From Syntrophaceae bacterium (GTDB lineage Bacteria > Desulfobacterota > Syntrophia > Syntrophales > Smithellaceae), in NCBI GenBank assembly GCA_016927935.1, contig JAFGLS010000201.1, positions 1 to 64,000 on the forward strand: DNA of 64,000 nt, given 5' to 3'. The notes below the pieces were generated by a model. It had not been told where the DNA came from. It saw only the letters and a program-made list of their open reading frames with translations, and ran no database searches. The translations under genes were made by a program, and so were the position numbers. This document shows positions 1 to 9,664 of this stretch, piece after piece (positions within the stretch are counted from its first letter, which is position 1; every line of letters starts with the position of its first letter).

Positions 1-1105
1 CAAATTCAATATTGAGAGCAATACTAATCTTTTCCTGCGCCGGAAGGGGCGGTAACAAAGGTGGTGGTGGAGCTACAACCTCTTCTTTCTGCTGCTCTAT
101 CGTTACAGTTGCTTCAGTAGTAGGCGGTAGCGGTGGAACTATGACTTCTTGTTTTTGTTCAATTGTTACAATCTTCTCAATTACAGCCTCTACTCGGCGA
201 TTCTTCTTGCGCCCTTCCTCGGTGTCATTGTCGGCAATAGGTCTGGTTGGTCCATAGCCGACTGCGGTAATACGGGAAGCGTCAATGCCGAACTTGTCTA
301 TCAGGTATTGCCGCACACTGTCGGCACGGGCCTGGGACAATCTCATATTGTTTTCCGGATTATTGAATACATCAATGCTATCTGTATGACCTTCTATCAC
401 AACTTTAGTATCCGGATACTTCTGCATAAAGTCGGCCACTTCTTTTATATTATTATGATACTTTCTCTTGATAACTGATTTTGCAAAATCAAATTCAATA
501 TTAAGAGCGATGGAAACCTTCTCCAGCACCGGAGGAGATGGTGGTGGTGGCGGAGGAGGAGGTGGTGGTGGCGGTGGTAGAGCCACAACTTTTCGTTTAC
601 GTTCGGGCGCAAACCTGCCTGCTTTACCATCCCGGACAGGAAGCACCCTACTCCTACTTTTAGTTGTTACAGATACCCACCACCAAGATTCGTAATCAGA
701 ATTAAAGGAAACAATCGCAGCTTCAGAACCCTGTATGTCCACTGACCAGAGAAAAGGTCCGGTCAAGGTTATCAACTTTGTTATATGAAAACCGTTATTT
801 CCAAAAGTTAACCTTTCATATAAACTCAACAGTTCCTCTCTGGTCGGCATTCGCCAGCCCTTGTAACCGCCTCCATTATAATTTTTACAATATGACTCTG
901 CCTCAGACCAATAAATATTACTGCCATTGTCTTTGGCTGCCCATAACAAATTAGTTTTTGTGTCCCATACTGTACCGTCGTCATAGGCAATGAAACGACC
1001 TTCGCTGGCTTTCACTTCCGCGCAGGATTGCTTAACGTTGACAAAAGCGCCTATGAAAATAACCACCATCAACGCAGTTATTACTCTCCCTAATGCCTTA
1101 CCCAT
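1..1105 (-). CDS. Envelope protein: DUF1566-like domain, poly-proline linker, tandem OmpA-type domains (3' part outside window)
   Basis: A continuous minus-strand frame runs from ATG at 1105 (preceded by an AGAGGAG ribosome site) off the window edge. The N-terminus is a signal peptide, with likely cleavage after QSCA. Residues about 30-160 resemble the Lcl/DUF1566 fold (TNLLWAAKDNGS, GYKGWRMPTREELLSLY). About 13 consecutive prolines follow near residues 176-188. An OmpA C-terminal peptidoglycan-binding domain then starts near 195 (VVIEGHTDS, RLSQARADSVRQYL, GYGPTRPI, NRRVEAVI). A second proline-rich linker and the start of a second copy (EKISIALNIEF, against EKVSIALNIEF in the first) are seen before the window ends. 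It probably anchors an extracytoplasmic module to the cell wall. The domain order is seen directly; the function is inferred from the OmpA family. Confidence 0.85.
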   Translation of the reverse strand, partial: MGKALGRVITALMVVIFIGAFVNVKQSCAEVKASEGRFIAYDDGTVWDTKTNLLWAAKDNGSNIYWSEAESYCKNYNGGGYKGWRMPTREELLSLYERLTFGNNGFHITKLITLTGPFLWSVDIQGSEAAIVSFNSDYESWWWVSVTTKSRSRVLPVRDGKAGRFAPERKRKVVALPPPPPPPPPPPPPSPPVLEKVSIALNIEFDFAKSVIKRKYHNNIKEVADFMQKYPDTKVVIEGHTDSIDVFNNPENNMRLSQARADSVRQYLIDKFGIDASRITAVGYGPTRPIADNDTEEGRKKNRRVEAVIEKIVTIEQKQEVIVPPLPPTTEATVTIEQQKEEVVAPPPPLLPPLPAQEKISIALNIEF

Positions 1106-1319
1106 TTGCTATAAACTCCTCTTTCATTTAATTGTTTTTCATTTGAGACGAGTTATTCTACAGCGGTGCCACAATACTTTAATTATTAGTGCTTTGCACT
1201 ATTGCACATTTTTTATAATACGTCAAATAGGGAAACAAGGCCAAATTACTAACTTTAAACTTCAGATTTCCATTTATATTGAAGAGTTAAGACAAAAATT
1301 TTGAACATTCATAGTCATT

Positions 1320-2246
1320 TTAATCAGCGCAAAAAAACAATTGTTTTGATCTGGCCTTTTTCATGAGAAACTGTATCTGTCTATCTTTTTCCTGCCACAA
1401 CTTCTGCACCCATTTATGCATGGAATCGCGAAAAGCCGGATCTTTTTCGTAATCACCGTGTAAAAGCTTTTTCGGAATTTCTATTGTCCTCATGCGAACT
1501 ACGATACGTTTGATTCTGCCGCAGAGAAAATCTCCGAATCCCGGGATACCCCCCGGATAAACGATAGTAACGTCCAAAATATTATTAAACTTTTCCCCCA
1601 GTACATTCAAAGCCAGCGCGAGTCCGCCGGATTTGGGACGCAGGAGAAATTTATATTCACTTTTCTGCTTGTCATGTTTTTCTCTGGTAAATCGTGTGCC
1701 TTCCAGAAAATTCATCACGCTTGTGGGAATATAAGAGAATTTTTCACAAGACCGGCGCATTATTTCAAAATCCTTACCTTCTTGTTCGGGATGCTGCTTC
1801 AGATATTCGGAACTATAGCGATAAAGGAAAGGATAATCCAGCGCCCACCATACAAAACCCATCAGAGGCACCTTAACAAGTTCCCTCTTGATAAAGAATT
1901 TCAAAAGAGGAATCTTGCGATTCAACAGATGCTGCATAACAAGTATATCAACCCACGACTGATGATTGCTGACAACAAGATACCACCCCTTATAATTCAA
2001 ATCCTCTACGCCCTGAACATCCCAGTCGGTTTTTTGCGTAAGCCACATCCATCCGCTGTTACAGGCAATCCAATTTTCCCCAATCCAATTAAGAATTTTA
2101 TTGATTATTTTAAGTAAAGACGGCCAGGGCAACAGGATTTTAGGAATAGAGAAAACGAAAAAAATAATAAACCAAAACAGCACGTTGATAAAAAGAAAAA
2201 ATCCCGCAATTGCTCCTAAAAGTTTTGAAGGTAAAAAATTCAACAT
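1320..2246 (-). CDS. 1-acyl-glycerol-3-phosphate acyltransferase family (PlsC/YihG-like)
   Basis: This is a 308-residue membrane-associated acyltransferase. An N-terminal hydrophobic segment is followed by the PlsC motif I NHQSWVDILV (HX4D) and motif III-like FLEGTRFTREKH. This pattern matches the LCLAT/YihG branch, which transfers acyl groups to lysophospholipids. I place the start at ATG 2246, which has AGGA eight bases upstream. The frame could also open at a GTG at 2267, but the ribosome site lies inside that extension and it has none of its own. The gene stands alone, between the OmpA-type gene and divergent prfC. The physiological acceptor cannot be told from sequence. Confidence 0.8.
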   Translation of the reverse strand: MLNFLPSKLLGAIAGFFLFINVLFWFIIFFVFSIPKILLPWPSLLKIINKILNWIGENWIACNSGWMWLTQKTDWDVQGVEDLNYKGWYLVVSNHQSWVDILVMQHLLNRKIPLLKFFIKRELVKVPLMGFVWWALDYPFLYRYSSEYLKQHPEQEGKDFEIMRRSCEKFSYIPTSVMNFLEGTRFTREKHDKQKSEYKFLLRPKSGGLALALNVLGEKFNNILDVTIVYPGGIPGFGDFLCGRIKRIVVRMRTIEIPKKLLHGDYEKDPAFRDSMHKWVQKLWQEKDRQIQFLMKKARSKQLFFCAD

Positions 2247-2351
2247 GATGATATTCCTAAAAAACACAAAGTATTTATGTTAATTTGCGTCAGCATAAAA
2301 ATAAAGAGATTTACAAGTCAAGAAAATTATCTCCCTAACACAGGATATTTG

Positions 2352-2379
2352 TTGACAGATATGTCATTATAGTTAATAA
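2352..2379 (+). promoter_or_regulatory. Putative sigma-70 promoter of prfC
   Basis: TTGACA at 2352-2357 and TAATAA at 2374-2379 are separated by 16 bases, about 40 bases upstream of the prfC start. Confidence 0.4.
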
Positions 2380-2420
2380 ACGCCCTTCAATTAAAAGGAA
2401 TAAATTGGAGATACAGTAAT

Positions 2421-4007
2421 TTGGGTAAACATCTGCAAAAAGAAATCGAACGCCGCCGGACATTCGGCATTATCAGTCACCCCGACGCGGGGAAAACAAC
2501 GCTTACAGAAAAACTCCTGCTTTTCGGCGGAGCCATTCAGATGGCCGGTGCAGTAAAAGCGCGCAAGGCCTCCAGGCATGTTTTGAGCGACTGGATGGCT
2601 ATCGAAAAAGAACGCGGCATTTCTGTTAACTCATCGGTTATGAAATTCGAATACGCGGACTGCGAAATAAATCTTCTGGACACGCCCGGTCATCAGGATT
2701 TTTCAGAAGACACCTACCGGGTGCTGACCGCCGTGGACAGCGCGATGATGGTCATTGACGGCGCCAAAGGCGTGGAGACACAAACCCGGAAACTTATGGA
2801 AGTCTGCCGCCTGCGCAATACACCGATTATAACTTTCATCAACAAACTTGACCGGGATTGCCTGCCACCCCTGGATATTCTAGCGGATATTGAAGACAAA
2901 CTGCAGATTGAATGCTCGCCGCTATCCTGGCCTATCGGTATGGGTAAACGTTTCAAGGGCGTTTACAATATATATGATAAAAAATTACACTTGTTTACGC
3001 CGGGAAAAGCGCGGCGCTCCGAAGATGGAGTCGTTATCAATGACTTATCCGATCCTTTATTGGATGAATTTCTAGAAAGCCAGTCCAACGAACTACGGGA
3101 AGAAATTGCCCTTTTGGAAGGAGCAGCTAACTCCTTTGAACTAAAAGATTACTTAAAAGCCAGCCAAACACCGGTTTTCTTCGGCAGTGCCATCAATAAC
3201 TTCGGCGTTAAGGAACTACTTGATGCTTTCGTGGAAATTGCTCCTCCACCTATTGTACGTTCGACAACAACAAGAGAAGTAAGTCCCGATGAAAATGAAT
3301 TTTCCGGTTTTGTTTTTAAAATCCAGGCTAACATGGATCCGGCACACCGTGACCGTATCGCTTTTATGCGAATTTGTTCGGGTAAGTTTCAGCGCGGAAT
3401 GCGAGTTATCCATCACCGCATCGGCAGGCAAATCTCTTTAGCCAATGCCACAATGTTTATGGCACAGGACCGTACCAACTTAGAAGATGCTTATCCAGGC
3501 GACATCATCGGTATTTATAATCACGGCACAATCAAAATCGGCGATACATTCACACAAAAAGAGCCGCTTAAATTTACCGGCATTCCGCACTTTGCTCCGG
3601 AGCATTTCTGTCGCGTGCGGCTTAAAGACCCCCTGCGAACAAAACATCTGCAAAAGGGATTGATTCAACTGTCCGAAGAAGGCGCTATTCAGGTTTTTAA
3701 ACCCTTGTGGGGTTCGGATAATATTTTGGGCGCGGTAGGCGCTCTGCAATTTGACGTGACAATGTCACGCCTCCAGAACGAATACAGCGTTTACGCTGAC
3801 TATGAAAAAACGGATTATGTCGCCGCCCGCTGGGTGACCTGTGATAACCAAAAATTAATGGAAGATTTCCAAAAGGAAAACCAGGCCAACCTTGCCCTAG
3901 ACACGGAAGGCAACCTTGTCTATTTGGCCTTAAGCGAGTGGCGTTTATCACACATCAAGGAAGAATGGCCGAAAGTTCAATTTCACAAGACGATGGAAAA
4001 AAGTTGA
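2421..4007 (+). CDS. prfC: Peptide chain release factor 3
   Basis: This is a 528-residue translational GTPase of the usual RF3 length; it recycles RF1/RF2 from the ribosome after peptide release. Visible motifs are G1 ([13 protein letters not shown], residues 19-31), the RF3-typical switch region ([18 protein letters not shown]), G3 DTPGHQDF and G4 NKLDRDC, followed by the domain II/III region. Translation appears to begin at TTG 2421, with GGAG at 2407-2410 about ten bases upstream; no ATG is available near the conserved N-terminus. The gene stands alone behind its own promoter-like sequence. Confidence 0.95.
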   Translation: MGKHLQKEIERRRTFGIISHPDAGKTTLTEKLLLFGGAIQMAGAVKARKASRHVLSDWMAIEKERGISVNSSVMKFEYADCEINLLDTPGHQDFSEDTYRVLTAVDSAMMVIDGAKGVETQTRKLMEVCRLRNTPIITFINKLDRDCLPPLDILADIEDKLQIECSPLSWPIGMGKRFKGVYNIYDKKLHLFTPGKARRSEDGVVINDLSDPLLDEFLESQSNELREEIALLEGAANSFELKDYLKASQTPVFFGSAINNFGVKELLDAFVEIAPPPIVRSTTTREVSPDENEFSGFVFKIQANMDPAHRDRIAFMRICSGKFQRGMRVIHHRIGRQISLANATMFMAQDRTNLEDAYPGDIIGIYNHGTIKIGDTFTQKEPLKFTGIPHFAPEHFCRVRLKDPLRTKHLQKGLIQLSEEGAIQVFKPLWGSDNILGAVGALQFDVTMSRLQNEYSVYADYEKTDYVAARWVTCDNQKLMEDFQKENQANLALDTEGNLVYLALSEWRLSHIKEEWPKVQFHKTMEKS

Positions 4008-4100
4008 TTTTGCTTCGATTTAGTAGAAGTTTAAAATAATGTTTGAAGTTTCTCTAAAATTAACTTAACTGGTTTTTAAATCACATAAAGGAGAGAAAAA

Positions 4101-4448
4101 ATGAGTAACGGCTCAACCAAAATAGATGTTAAAATAGACCCTAAAAATCTTTACAAGGAAGAAGCTTTCACCGACCTGACGTTTGCTACAATCAGGCGCC
4201 TCACGCCCGTCAAGCTTGACGGCTCACCCGACGAAAGCCGGGAGCCCATTTTTACCGGCATGACGCAGCTTATGTCTCCCAAAGGCCCGATTCCGGTACA
4301 GTGTCTTATTGAAGGCGCCAAGACTCTCGAAGAAGCAGCGGCCAAATTGCCGGCGGCAATTGAGAAAACCGTTCAGGCGATGATTGCCGAAGCGGAAGAA
4401 ATGAGGCGTCAGGAAACATCGAAAATTATTGTTCCCGGCCAGCAATAG
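4101..4448 (+). CDS. Conserved small cytoplasmic protein, function unknown
   Basis: This 115-residue soluble protein has a strong ribosome site (AAAGGAGAG) before ATG 4101. No signal peptide or membrane segment is present. The middle (EPIFTGMTQLMSPKGPIPVQCLIEGAKTLEEAAAKLP) is polar/alpha-beta in character and the C-terminus (IEKTVQAMIAEAEEMRRQE) is a predicted amphipathic helix. I do not recognise a named domain. It lies directly after prfC, but about 90 bases separate them and no link is implied. Coding quality is good: a full-length frame with a strong ribosome site. Confidence 0.7.
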   Translation: MSNGSTKIDVKIDPKNLYKEEAFTDLTFATIRRLTPVKLDGSPDESREPIFTGMTQLMSPKGPIPVQCLIEGAKTLEEAAAKLPAAIEKTVQAMIAEAEEMRRQETSKIIVPGQQ

Positions 4449-4478
4449 AATAACCATGCTGGATAAAAACCAAGAAAT

Positions 4479-4646
4479 TTATTTTAGTCTTTTGTCCATT
4501 CCCGTAAAACCGCAATCAGGCTGATAGCCGGTCACATTAAGAAATTCGCATTTTTGTTTGCAGACAGGACAAATTTCCGGCGGCTTGATTTCCACTACCG
4601 TGTTGCCGCAATTGCTACATTTCCAGATGTTTTCAGGAACGATATT
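4479..4646 (-). pseudogene. Rubredoxin-like zinc-ribbon remnant without a start codon
   Basis: In a stretch of about 310 bases between genes, the minus strand reads VPENIWKCSNCGNTVVEI, then a CPVCKQKC segment, then YQPDCGFTGMDKRLK and a stop at 4481-4479. The paired CxxC knuckles are typical of small rubredoxin-like domains found in anaerobic deltaproteobacteria. An in-frame TAA sits at 4649-4647. Between it and the first CxxC there is no ATG, GTG or TTG; the only GTG lies after the first knuckle. I read it as a decayed gene or one broken upstream. Non-canonical initiation cannot be excluded. Confidence 0.5.
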
Positions 4647-4761
4647 TTAATGAAACCCTTTTAAGACTTAATGTTCTTGATATTATATTATAATTTCGGT
4701 AGACGAACATAATACTTCAGTCCGACGGATAGAATCGGGAAGAGAAGGAAAGGAAACCGCT

Positions 4762-5544
4762 ATGCGGCGAATTCAGGCGTTTGAATTTTGCGAACGGATT
4801 GAAACACCGGAAGTCATTCGCGAGAGCATTATTGAACTCCTGGGTAGAGGCTTACGTTTAAGTCCCGTCTTTGAAACAGCAGCCCCAATCTTTCATGAAT
4901 TCTGTGAACGCACCCAAGCGGAGACTGTTCTCGATCTGGGAAGCGGTTCCGGAGAACCTTCCGCTCTTTTAATCGAAGCCTTGGACCGCAGAGGATTCAC
5001 TCCGCCCAATTTTATTATTTCCGACCTTTTTCCAAATCTTTCTAAAATGGATGAGATTGCCGGCAAATTCCCTCAGAAGATAAAAATCATTCGGGGATCT
5101 GTTGATGCGACCAACGTACCAGACAATATCACCCACCAGGCACGAACAACCTTCAATGCCTTTCATCACTTTCCGCCACCTCTTGCTGAAAAAATTTTAG
5201 CCGATGCCGTCGCCAAACGAAAAGCTTTTCTAATACTGGAATCATTTTTGAGAAATTTTCTTAGCTGTGCCGGATTCTTTCCGTTTATTCACAGGGCATA
5301 TTTAGAATCGCTTTTCATAAAAAAGAAATCTATGAAAAGAACATTGGAATATCTGCTGGTTTTCCCGTTTGTCGGACCTTTGGGATTATGGGATTTCTGC
5401 ATAAGCATCAGGCGCACATACAATCGGAAAGAACTAATGGCTATGGTAAAAAAATTTGGTGATTCTTATACATGGGAATACCATGAAATCCCTTTCAACA
5501 AATTCGGTATAGTTCTTATCTTTTTTGGAATTCCTAAGCCTTAA
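4762..5544 (+). CDS. Class I SAM-dependent methyltransferase, substrate unknown
   Basis: This 260-residue protein has AGGAAAGGAAA before ATG 4762. SAM-binding motif I is VLDLGSGSGEPS (about residues 54-65). Motif II-like ISDLFPNLSKM and a motif IV region follow (NAFHHFPPPLAEKIL), with the HHF pattern seen in small-molecule and lipid methyltransferases. Residues about 155-235 are unusually hydrophobic (SFLRNFLSCAGFFPFI, YLLVFPFVGPLGLWDF), suggesting membrane association. The gene stands alone, followed by a repeat element. The substrate is not predictable. Confidence 0.75.
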   Translation: MRRIQAFEFCERIETPEVIRESIIELLGRGLRLSPVFETAAPIFHEFCERTQAETVLDLGSGSGEPSALLIEALDRRGFTPPNFIISDLFPNLSKMDEIAGKFPQKIKIIRGSVDATNVPDNITHQARTTFNAFHHFPPPLAEKILADAVAKRKAFLILESFLRNFLSCAGFFPFIHRAYLESLFIKKKSMKRTLEYLLVFPFVGPLGLWDFCISIRRTYNRKELMAMVKKFGDSYTWEYHEIPFNKFGIVLIFFGIPKP

Positions 5545-5670
5545 GCCGTATTTTTTCATACTTATTTTTTATAAATCCAAATAAAAACAGCAAAATAGAT
5601 ATTTTTTTGTTTTTGTAATGAATGTGCTTGATATTATGCTCTACTTTCGGTAAACGAATATACCATTTTA

Positions 5671-5812
5671 ATGAGACCCAAGTTTCAGAAACAAAGTGCA
5701 CTGAAACTTGTAGGTCGAATTATCCCACATGCGAATGCATGTGGGACTATACTACTAGTCGAATCCCGATATATCGGGACTAAAAGCGGAGGGTACAATA
5801 GGTACCCGTGAC
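5671..5812 (+). repeat. Family 1 palindromic repeat, copy R1
   Basis: It begins ATGAGACCC, then a hairpin with arms AAGTTTCAG/CTGAAACTT, then GTCGAATTATCCC, an inner palindrome TCCCGATATATCGGGA, AGCGGAGGGTAC and the terminal GGTACCCGTGA. It sits between the methyltransferase and queF and ends 12 bases before the queF start. Confidence 0.8.
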
Positions 5813-5824
5813 CGGAATTAAATA

Positions 5825-6232
5825 ATGCCGAAAAACAAAAAGAAAAGTGATCTGGCGGGATTAACCCTGCTGGGCAAAAGGGCCAAGCGGGTGCGCAAAC
5901 TGGAGACATTCCCCAATAATCATGACAGGCGTGATTATGTTGTCACGCTACAAACGGAAGAATTTACCTGTGTCTGTCCCCAAACAGGCCAGCCCGATTT
6001 TGCAAAAATCAAAATTCAATATATTCCGAATAAGAAAATTATCGAGTCTAAATCTTTAAAATTGTATTTGTGGTCTTTTCGTAATGAAGGAGTTTTCCAC
6101 GAACATGTTACAAACATAATACTTGATGACATTATAGCAGTGCTTAAACCCCGCTGGTGCAAGGTCAGCGCGGAATTTGCCGTACGCGGAGGCATCGGAA
6201 TAACTGTTGATGCGGAATATAAAAAATCATAG
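5825..6232 (+). CDS. queF: NADPH-dependent 7-cyano-7-deazaguanine reductase
   Basis: This 135-residue protein is a short (type I) QueF, which reduces preQ0 to preQ1 in queuosine tRNA modification. Diagnostic features are FTCVCPQTGQPDFA, containing the catalytic Cys (CP) and the proton-donating Asp (QPD), and the QueF motif ESKSLKLYLWSFRNEGVFHE that binds NADPH. The length fits the single-domain T-fold form. Start ATG 5825 has only a weak GGAA upstream. The gene is sandwiched between two family 1 repeats, so its leader and trailer are repeat-derived. No preQ1 riboswitch was recognised. Confidence 0.93.
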   Translation: MPKNKKKSDLAGLTLLGKRAKRVRKLETFPNNHDRRDYVVTLQTEEFTCVCPQTGQPDFAKIKIQYIPNKKIIESKSLKLYLWSFRNEGVFHEHVTNIILDDIIAVLKPRWCKVSAEFAVRGGIGITVDAEYKKS

Positions 6233-6234
6233 GT

Positions 6235-6351
6235 TTGAGACCCAAAGAAAGCTGTGGGATATAATATACAATCCCACTTAGCTTCGCACGTGGGATAATT
6301 CGTCCAACAAATTTCAGCACGCTTCGCTTCTGAAATTTGGGACTCATTATA
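6235..6351 (-). repeat. Family 1 palindromic repeat, copy R2
   Basis: It has TTTGAGACCC at the left, an inner hairpin GTGGGAT/ATCCCAC, TGGGATAATTCGTC, the arms CAAATTTCAG/CTGAAATTTG and GGGACTCATTATA at the right, ending just before the carB ribosome site. GAGAC-type ends at both sides suggest a composite. Confidence 0.75.
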
Positions 6352-6362
6352 AAGGATATTGA

Positions 6363-9300
6363 ATGGGTAAAAGAACGGATATTAAAAAAGTTTTGATTAT
6401 CGGCTCGGGACCTATCATTATAGGACAGGCCTGTGAATTTGATTATTCGGGAACCCAGGCCTGCAAGGCTTTGCGCAAACTCGGCTATAAAATAGTCCTG
6501 GTGAATTCCAATCCGGCGACAATAATGACCGATCCGGGCATGGCCGACGTTACTTATATCGAGCCACTCAATTTGCAATCACTGACAGAAATTATCGAAA
6601 ACGAAAAGCCGGACGCTATTCTCCCCAATCTTGGCGGACAGACCGGTCTTAACCTTACCTCGGAACTATATCGCAAAGGTATTTTAAAGAAACACGGTGT
6701 AAAAGTAATCGGCGTTCAGGTTGACGCCATTGAGCGCGGTGAGGACAGGATAGCATTCAAAGAAACGATGAAAAAGCTAGGTATAGAGATGCCCAAGAGC
6801 GAACCAGCCATTTCGGTAGAAGAGGCGGAAAGGATTGCCGCAAAAATGGGCTACCCGGTTGTAATCCGCCCGGCCTATACAATGGGCGGTACAGGAGGCG
6901 GCATGGTTTATAATCTGGATGAACTGCGCACAATTGCCAGTCGCGGCATTTCGGCAAGTTTAATCGGACAAATACTGGTGGAAGAATCAGTTTTAGGATG
7001 GGAGGAACTGGAACTGGAAGTCGTCCGCGACGCGAAGAATCAGATGATTACGGTTTGCTTTATTGAAAACGTTGACGCGATGGGAGTGCATACCGGCGAT
7101 TCCTACTGCACCGCGCCCATGCTGACTATTGATTCTAAATTGCAGAAAAGATTGCAGAAACATTCTTATGATATTGTAGAAGCGATTCAAGTTATCGGCG
7201 GAACAAATATCCAGTTCGCCCACGATCCCCAGACCGGGAGGATTGTCGTCATTGAAATCAATCCGCGAACATCACGCTCCTCGGCGCTGGCATCCAAGGC
7301 CACCGGATTCCCCATTGCCTTGATTTCTTCAATGCTGGCCGCCGGAGTGACGCTGGACGAAATTCCCTACTGGCGGGAAGGCACACTGGACAAATACACT
7401 CCTTCGGGAGATTACGTTGTCGTCAAATTTGCCCGTTGGGATTTTGAAAAATTTCCGGGTTCGGAAGACAAACTGGGCACGCAGATGCGTGCAGTTGGCG
7501 AAGTTATGAGCATCGGCAAAAACTACAAAGAAGCTTTTCAAAAATCCATCCGTTCCCTGGAGAAAAAACGCTACGGTCTCGGTTTTGTCAAAGACTTCAA
7601 CACAAAATCGCTGGAAGAGCTGTTAGAGATGCTTTCCGAGGCTTCCAGCGAAAGACAATTCATCATGTATGAGGCTCTGCGCAAGGGGGCAACGGTGGAC
7701 GCGCTTTGCGCCAAAACATATATTAAGAAATATTTCATCGAACAGATGAAAGAACTGGTCGAACTGGAAGAAAAAATTCTCCAGTACAAAAAGAAGAAAT
7801 TGCCTGATGAATTACTGATTAAAGCGAAGAAAGACGGCTTCGCCGACAGATATCTGGCGCAAATTTTAGGAAAGAATGAAGAAGAAATCCGCAGACAACG
7901 AACTTCTTTGGAAATAGTTGAGGCATGGGAAGCCGTACCGGTCAGCGGAGTGAAAAACGCGGCTTATTATTTTTCCACCTACAACGCGCCGGACAAAGTT
8001 TCCGTGACTAAAAACCGCAAGATTATGGTTCTCGGCGGCGGTCCTAACCGCATCGGCCAGGGAATTGAATTTGACTATTGCTGCGTACATGCGGCGTTTG
8101 CCCTGCGTGACGAAGGTATTGAATCCATCATGGTCAACTGCAACCCTGAAACCGTTTCCACAGATTATGACACATCCAATAAACTTTATTTTGAACCGCT
8201 GACAGTTGAAGATGTTTTGAGCATTTACGAAAAAGAAAAACCGGACGGAGTCATTGTCCAATTCGGCGGGCAGACGCCTCTCAACATTGCTGCTGATCTA
8301 ACCAAAGCGGGAGTAAAAATTATCGGCACATCTCCGGAAACGATAGACCTAGCGGAAGACCGCGACCGCTTCCGTAAAATGATGGACAAGCTGGGCATAC
8401 CCATGCCCGCCTCCGGCATGGCTAGCAATCTGAAAGAGGCACTCAAAGTCGCGGATAAAATAGGCTACCCTTTGATGGTGCGTCCTTCCTACGTTCTGGG
8501 CGGACGCGGCATGGAAGTTGTTCATGATGTAGAGATGCTTAAACGCTACGTCAACGCGGCTGTCGGCGTCACGCCAGAAAGGCCGATTCTAATCGACAAG
8601 TTCCTGGAAAACGCTATAGAAGCCGAGGCCGACGCAATTTCCGACGGCACGGACGCGTTTGTACCGGCAGTAATGGAACATATCGAGCTTGCCGGCGTTC
8701 ATTCCGGTGATTCCGCCTGTGTTATTCCGCCGGTCAGCATTCCGCTTCGTCATATTGAAACAATCAATGACTACACAAAAAAAATCGCCGTCGAGTTCTG
8801 CGTTGTCGGATTGATGAATATTCAGTATGCCATTGCCGACGATATTGTTTACATTCTGGAAGCTAATCCTCGCGCGTCCCGCACTGTGCCGCTTGTCTCC
8901 AAGGTCTGCAATATATCTATGGCACGCCTGGCCACACAAATCATGCTGGGCAAAAAACTAAAGGATTTGAATCTGAAAAATAAAGTATTCCGGCATTTTG
9001 GCGTTAAGGAATCGGTATTCCCCTTCAATATGTATCCGGAAGTTGATCCGGTTCTGGGACCGGAAATGCGTTCCACCGGAGAAGTTCTGGGACTGGCTGA
9101 TTCTTTTGGTCTGGCCTACTACAAAGCACAGGAGGCAACCCAGCAGAATCTTCTCCCTGCGCAGGGAACTGTTCTTATAACGGTGGGAGAAAAGGATAAG
9201 CGCGGCGTTATGGAAGCAGCGCGAACATTTAAGAAAATAGGATTTAAAATAATGGCATCAGAAGGAACTCATAAATTTCTGAAAGATAATAAAATAGAGT

Positions 9301-9566
9301 CCGAGAAAATTTTAAAAATGCACGAAGGAAGACCTAATATTGTTGACGCCATCAAGAACGGCGAGATTCATTTGATAATCAACACCCCAGCCGGACGCTT
9401 GAGCAAATATGACGATTCTTACATCCGTAAAGCGGCCATTAAATACAAAATACCTTACATAACGACAATTGCAGCGGCTATCGCTGCGGCAAAAGGAATC
9501 GTGACTCTGAGGCAGGGACATGGCCGGGCAAAATCTCTGCAAAATTATCATGCGGAAATTAAATAG
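6363..9566 (+). CDS. carB: Carbamoyl-phosphate synthase large subunit
   Basis: This 1067-residue protein has the full length of the CPSase synthetase subunit, which makes carbamoyl phosphate from bicarbonate, ammonia and two ATP for pyrimidine and arginine synthesis. Two homologous halves are visible. Each begins with a dinucleotide-like segment (VLIIGSGPIIIGQACEFDYSG near residue 11; KIMVLGGGPNRIGQGIEFDY near 555) followed by an ATP-grasp domain (PVVIRPAYTMGGTGGG; PLMVRPSYVLGGRGME; EINPRTSRSSAL; EANPRASRTVPL). An MGS-like allosteric domain ends the protein. The carA partner is not in the window. AAAGGAT precedes ATG 6363, immediately after repeat R2. Confidence 0.97.
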   Translation: MGKRTDIKKVLIIGSGPIIIGQACEFDYSGTQACKALRKLGYKIVLVNSNPATIMTDPGMADVTYIEPLNLQSLTEIIENEKPDAILPNLGGQTGLNLTSELYRKGILKKHGVKVIGVQVDAIERGEDRIAFKETMKKLGIEMPKSEPAISVEEAERIAAKMGYPVVIRPAYTMGGTGGGMVYNLDELRTIASRGISASLIGQILVEESVLGWEELELEVVRDAKNQMITVCFIENVDAMGVHTGDSYCTAPMLTIDSKLQKRLQKHSYDIVEAIQVIGGTNIQFAHDPQTGRIVVIEINPRTSRSSALASKATGFPIALISSMLAAGVTLDEIPYWREGTLDKYTPSGDYVVVKFARWDFEKFPGSEDKLGTQMRAVGEVMSIGKNYKEAFQKSIRSLEKKRYGLGFVKDFNTKSLEELLEMLSEASSERQFIMYEALRKGATVDALCAKTYIKKYFIEQMKELVELEEKILQYKKKKLPDELLIKAKKDGFADRYLAQILGKNEEEIRRQRTSLEIVEAWEAVPVSGVKNAAYYFSTYNAPDKVSVTKNRKIMVLGGGPNRIGQGIEFDYCCVHAAFALRDEGIESIMVNCNPETVSTDYDTSNKLYFEPLTVEDVLSIYEKEKPDGVIVQFGGQTPLNIAADLTKAGVKIIGTSPETIDLAEDRDRFRKMMDKLGIPMPASGMASNLKEALKVADKIGYPLMVRPSYVLGGRGMEVVHDVEMLKRYVNAAVGVTPERPILIDKFLENAIEAEADAISDGTDAFVPAVMEHIELAGVHSGDSACVIPPVSIPLRHIETINDYTKKIAVEFCVVGLMNIQYAIADDIVYILEANPRASRTVPLVSKVCNISMARLATQIMLGKKLKDLNLKNKVFRHFGVKESVFPFNMYPEVDPVLGPEMRSTGEVLGLADSFGLAYYKAQEATQQNLLPAQGTVLITVGEKDKRGVMEAARTFKKIGFKIMASEGTHKFLKDNKIESEKILKMHEGRPNIVDAIKNGEIHLIINTPAGRLSKYDDSYIRKAAIKYKIPYITTIAAAIAAAKGIVTLRQGHGRAKSLQNYHAEIK

Positions 9567-9603
9567 GGCAGAACCTTTTATCGCAAAAGCAATTTAGTCG
9601 AAC

Positions 9604-9632
9604 TTGACAGTAGGTCAATTTGAATTTATACC
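9604..9632 (+). promoter_or_regulatory. Putative sigma-70 promoter of the DsbC-like gene
   Basis: TTGACA at 9604-9609 and TATACC at 9627-9632 have a 17-base spacer, with the gene start about 33 bases downstream. Confidence 0.5.
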
Positions 9633-9664
9633 TTCTTAAAATTATTTAAAGGAGGAGAACAGTT

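Noticed and set aside
12..257. Glycine-rich open frame on the plus strand
   Set aside because: It is the antisense of the OmpA-type gene and its proline-rich linker; no ribosome site and low-complexity sequence.
468..695. Poly-glycine open frame on the plus strand
   Set aside because: Antisense shadow of the poly-proline tract.
5755..5800. tRNA-like GTCGAATCCC stretch
   Set aside because: It is an inner palindrome of repeat R1; no cloverleaf or anticodon arm can be drawn.
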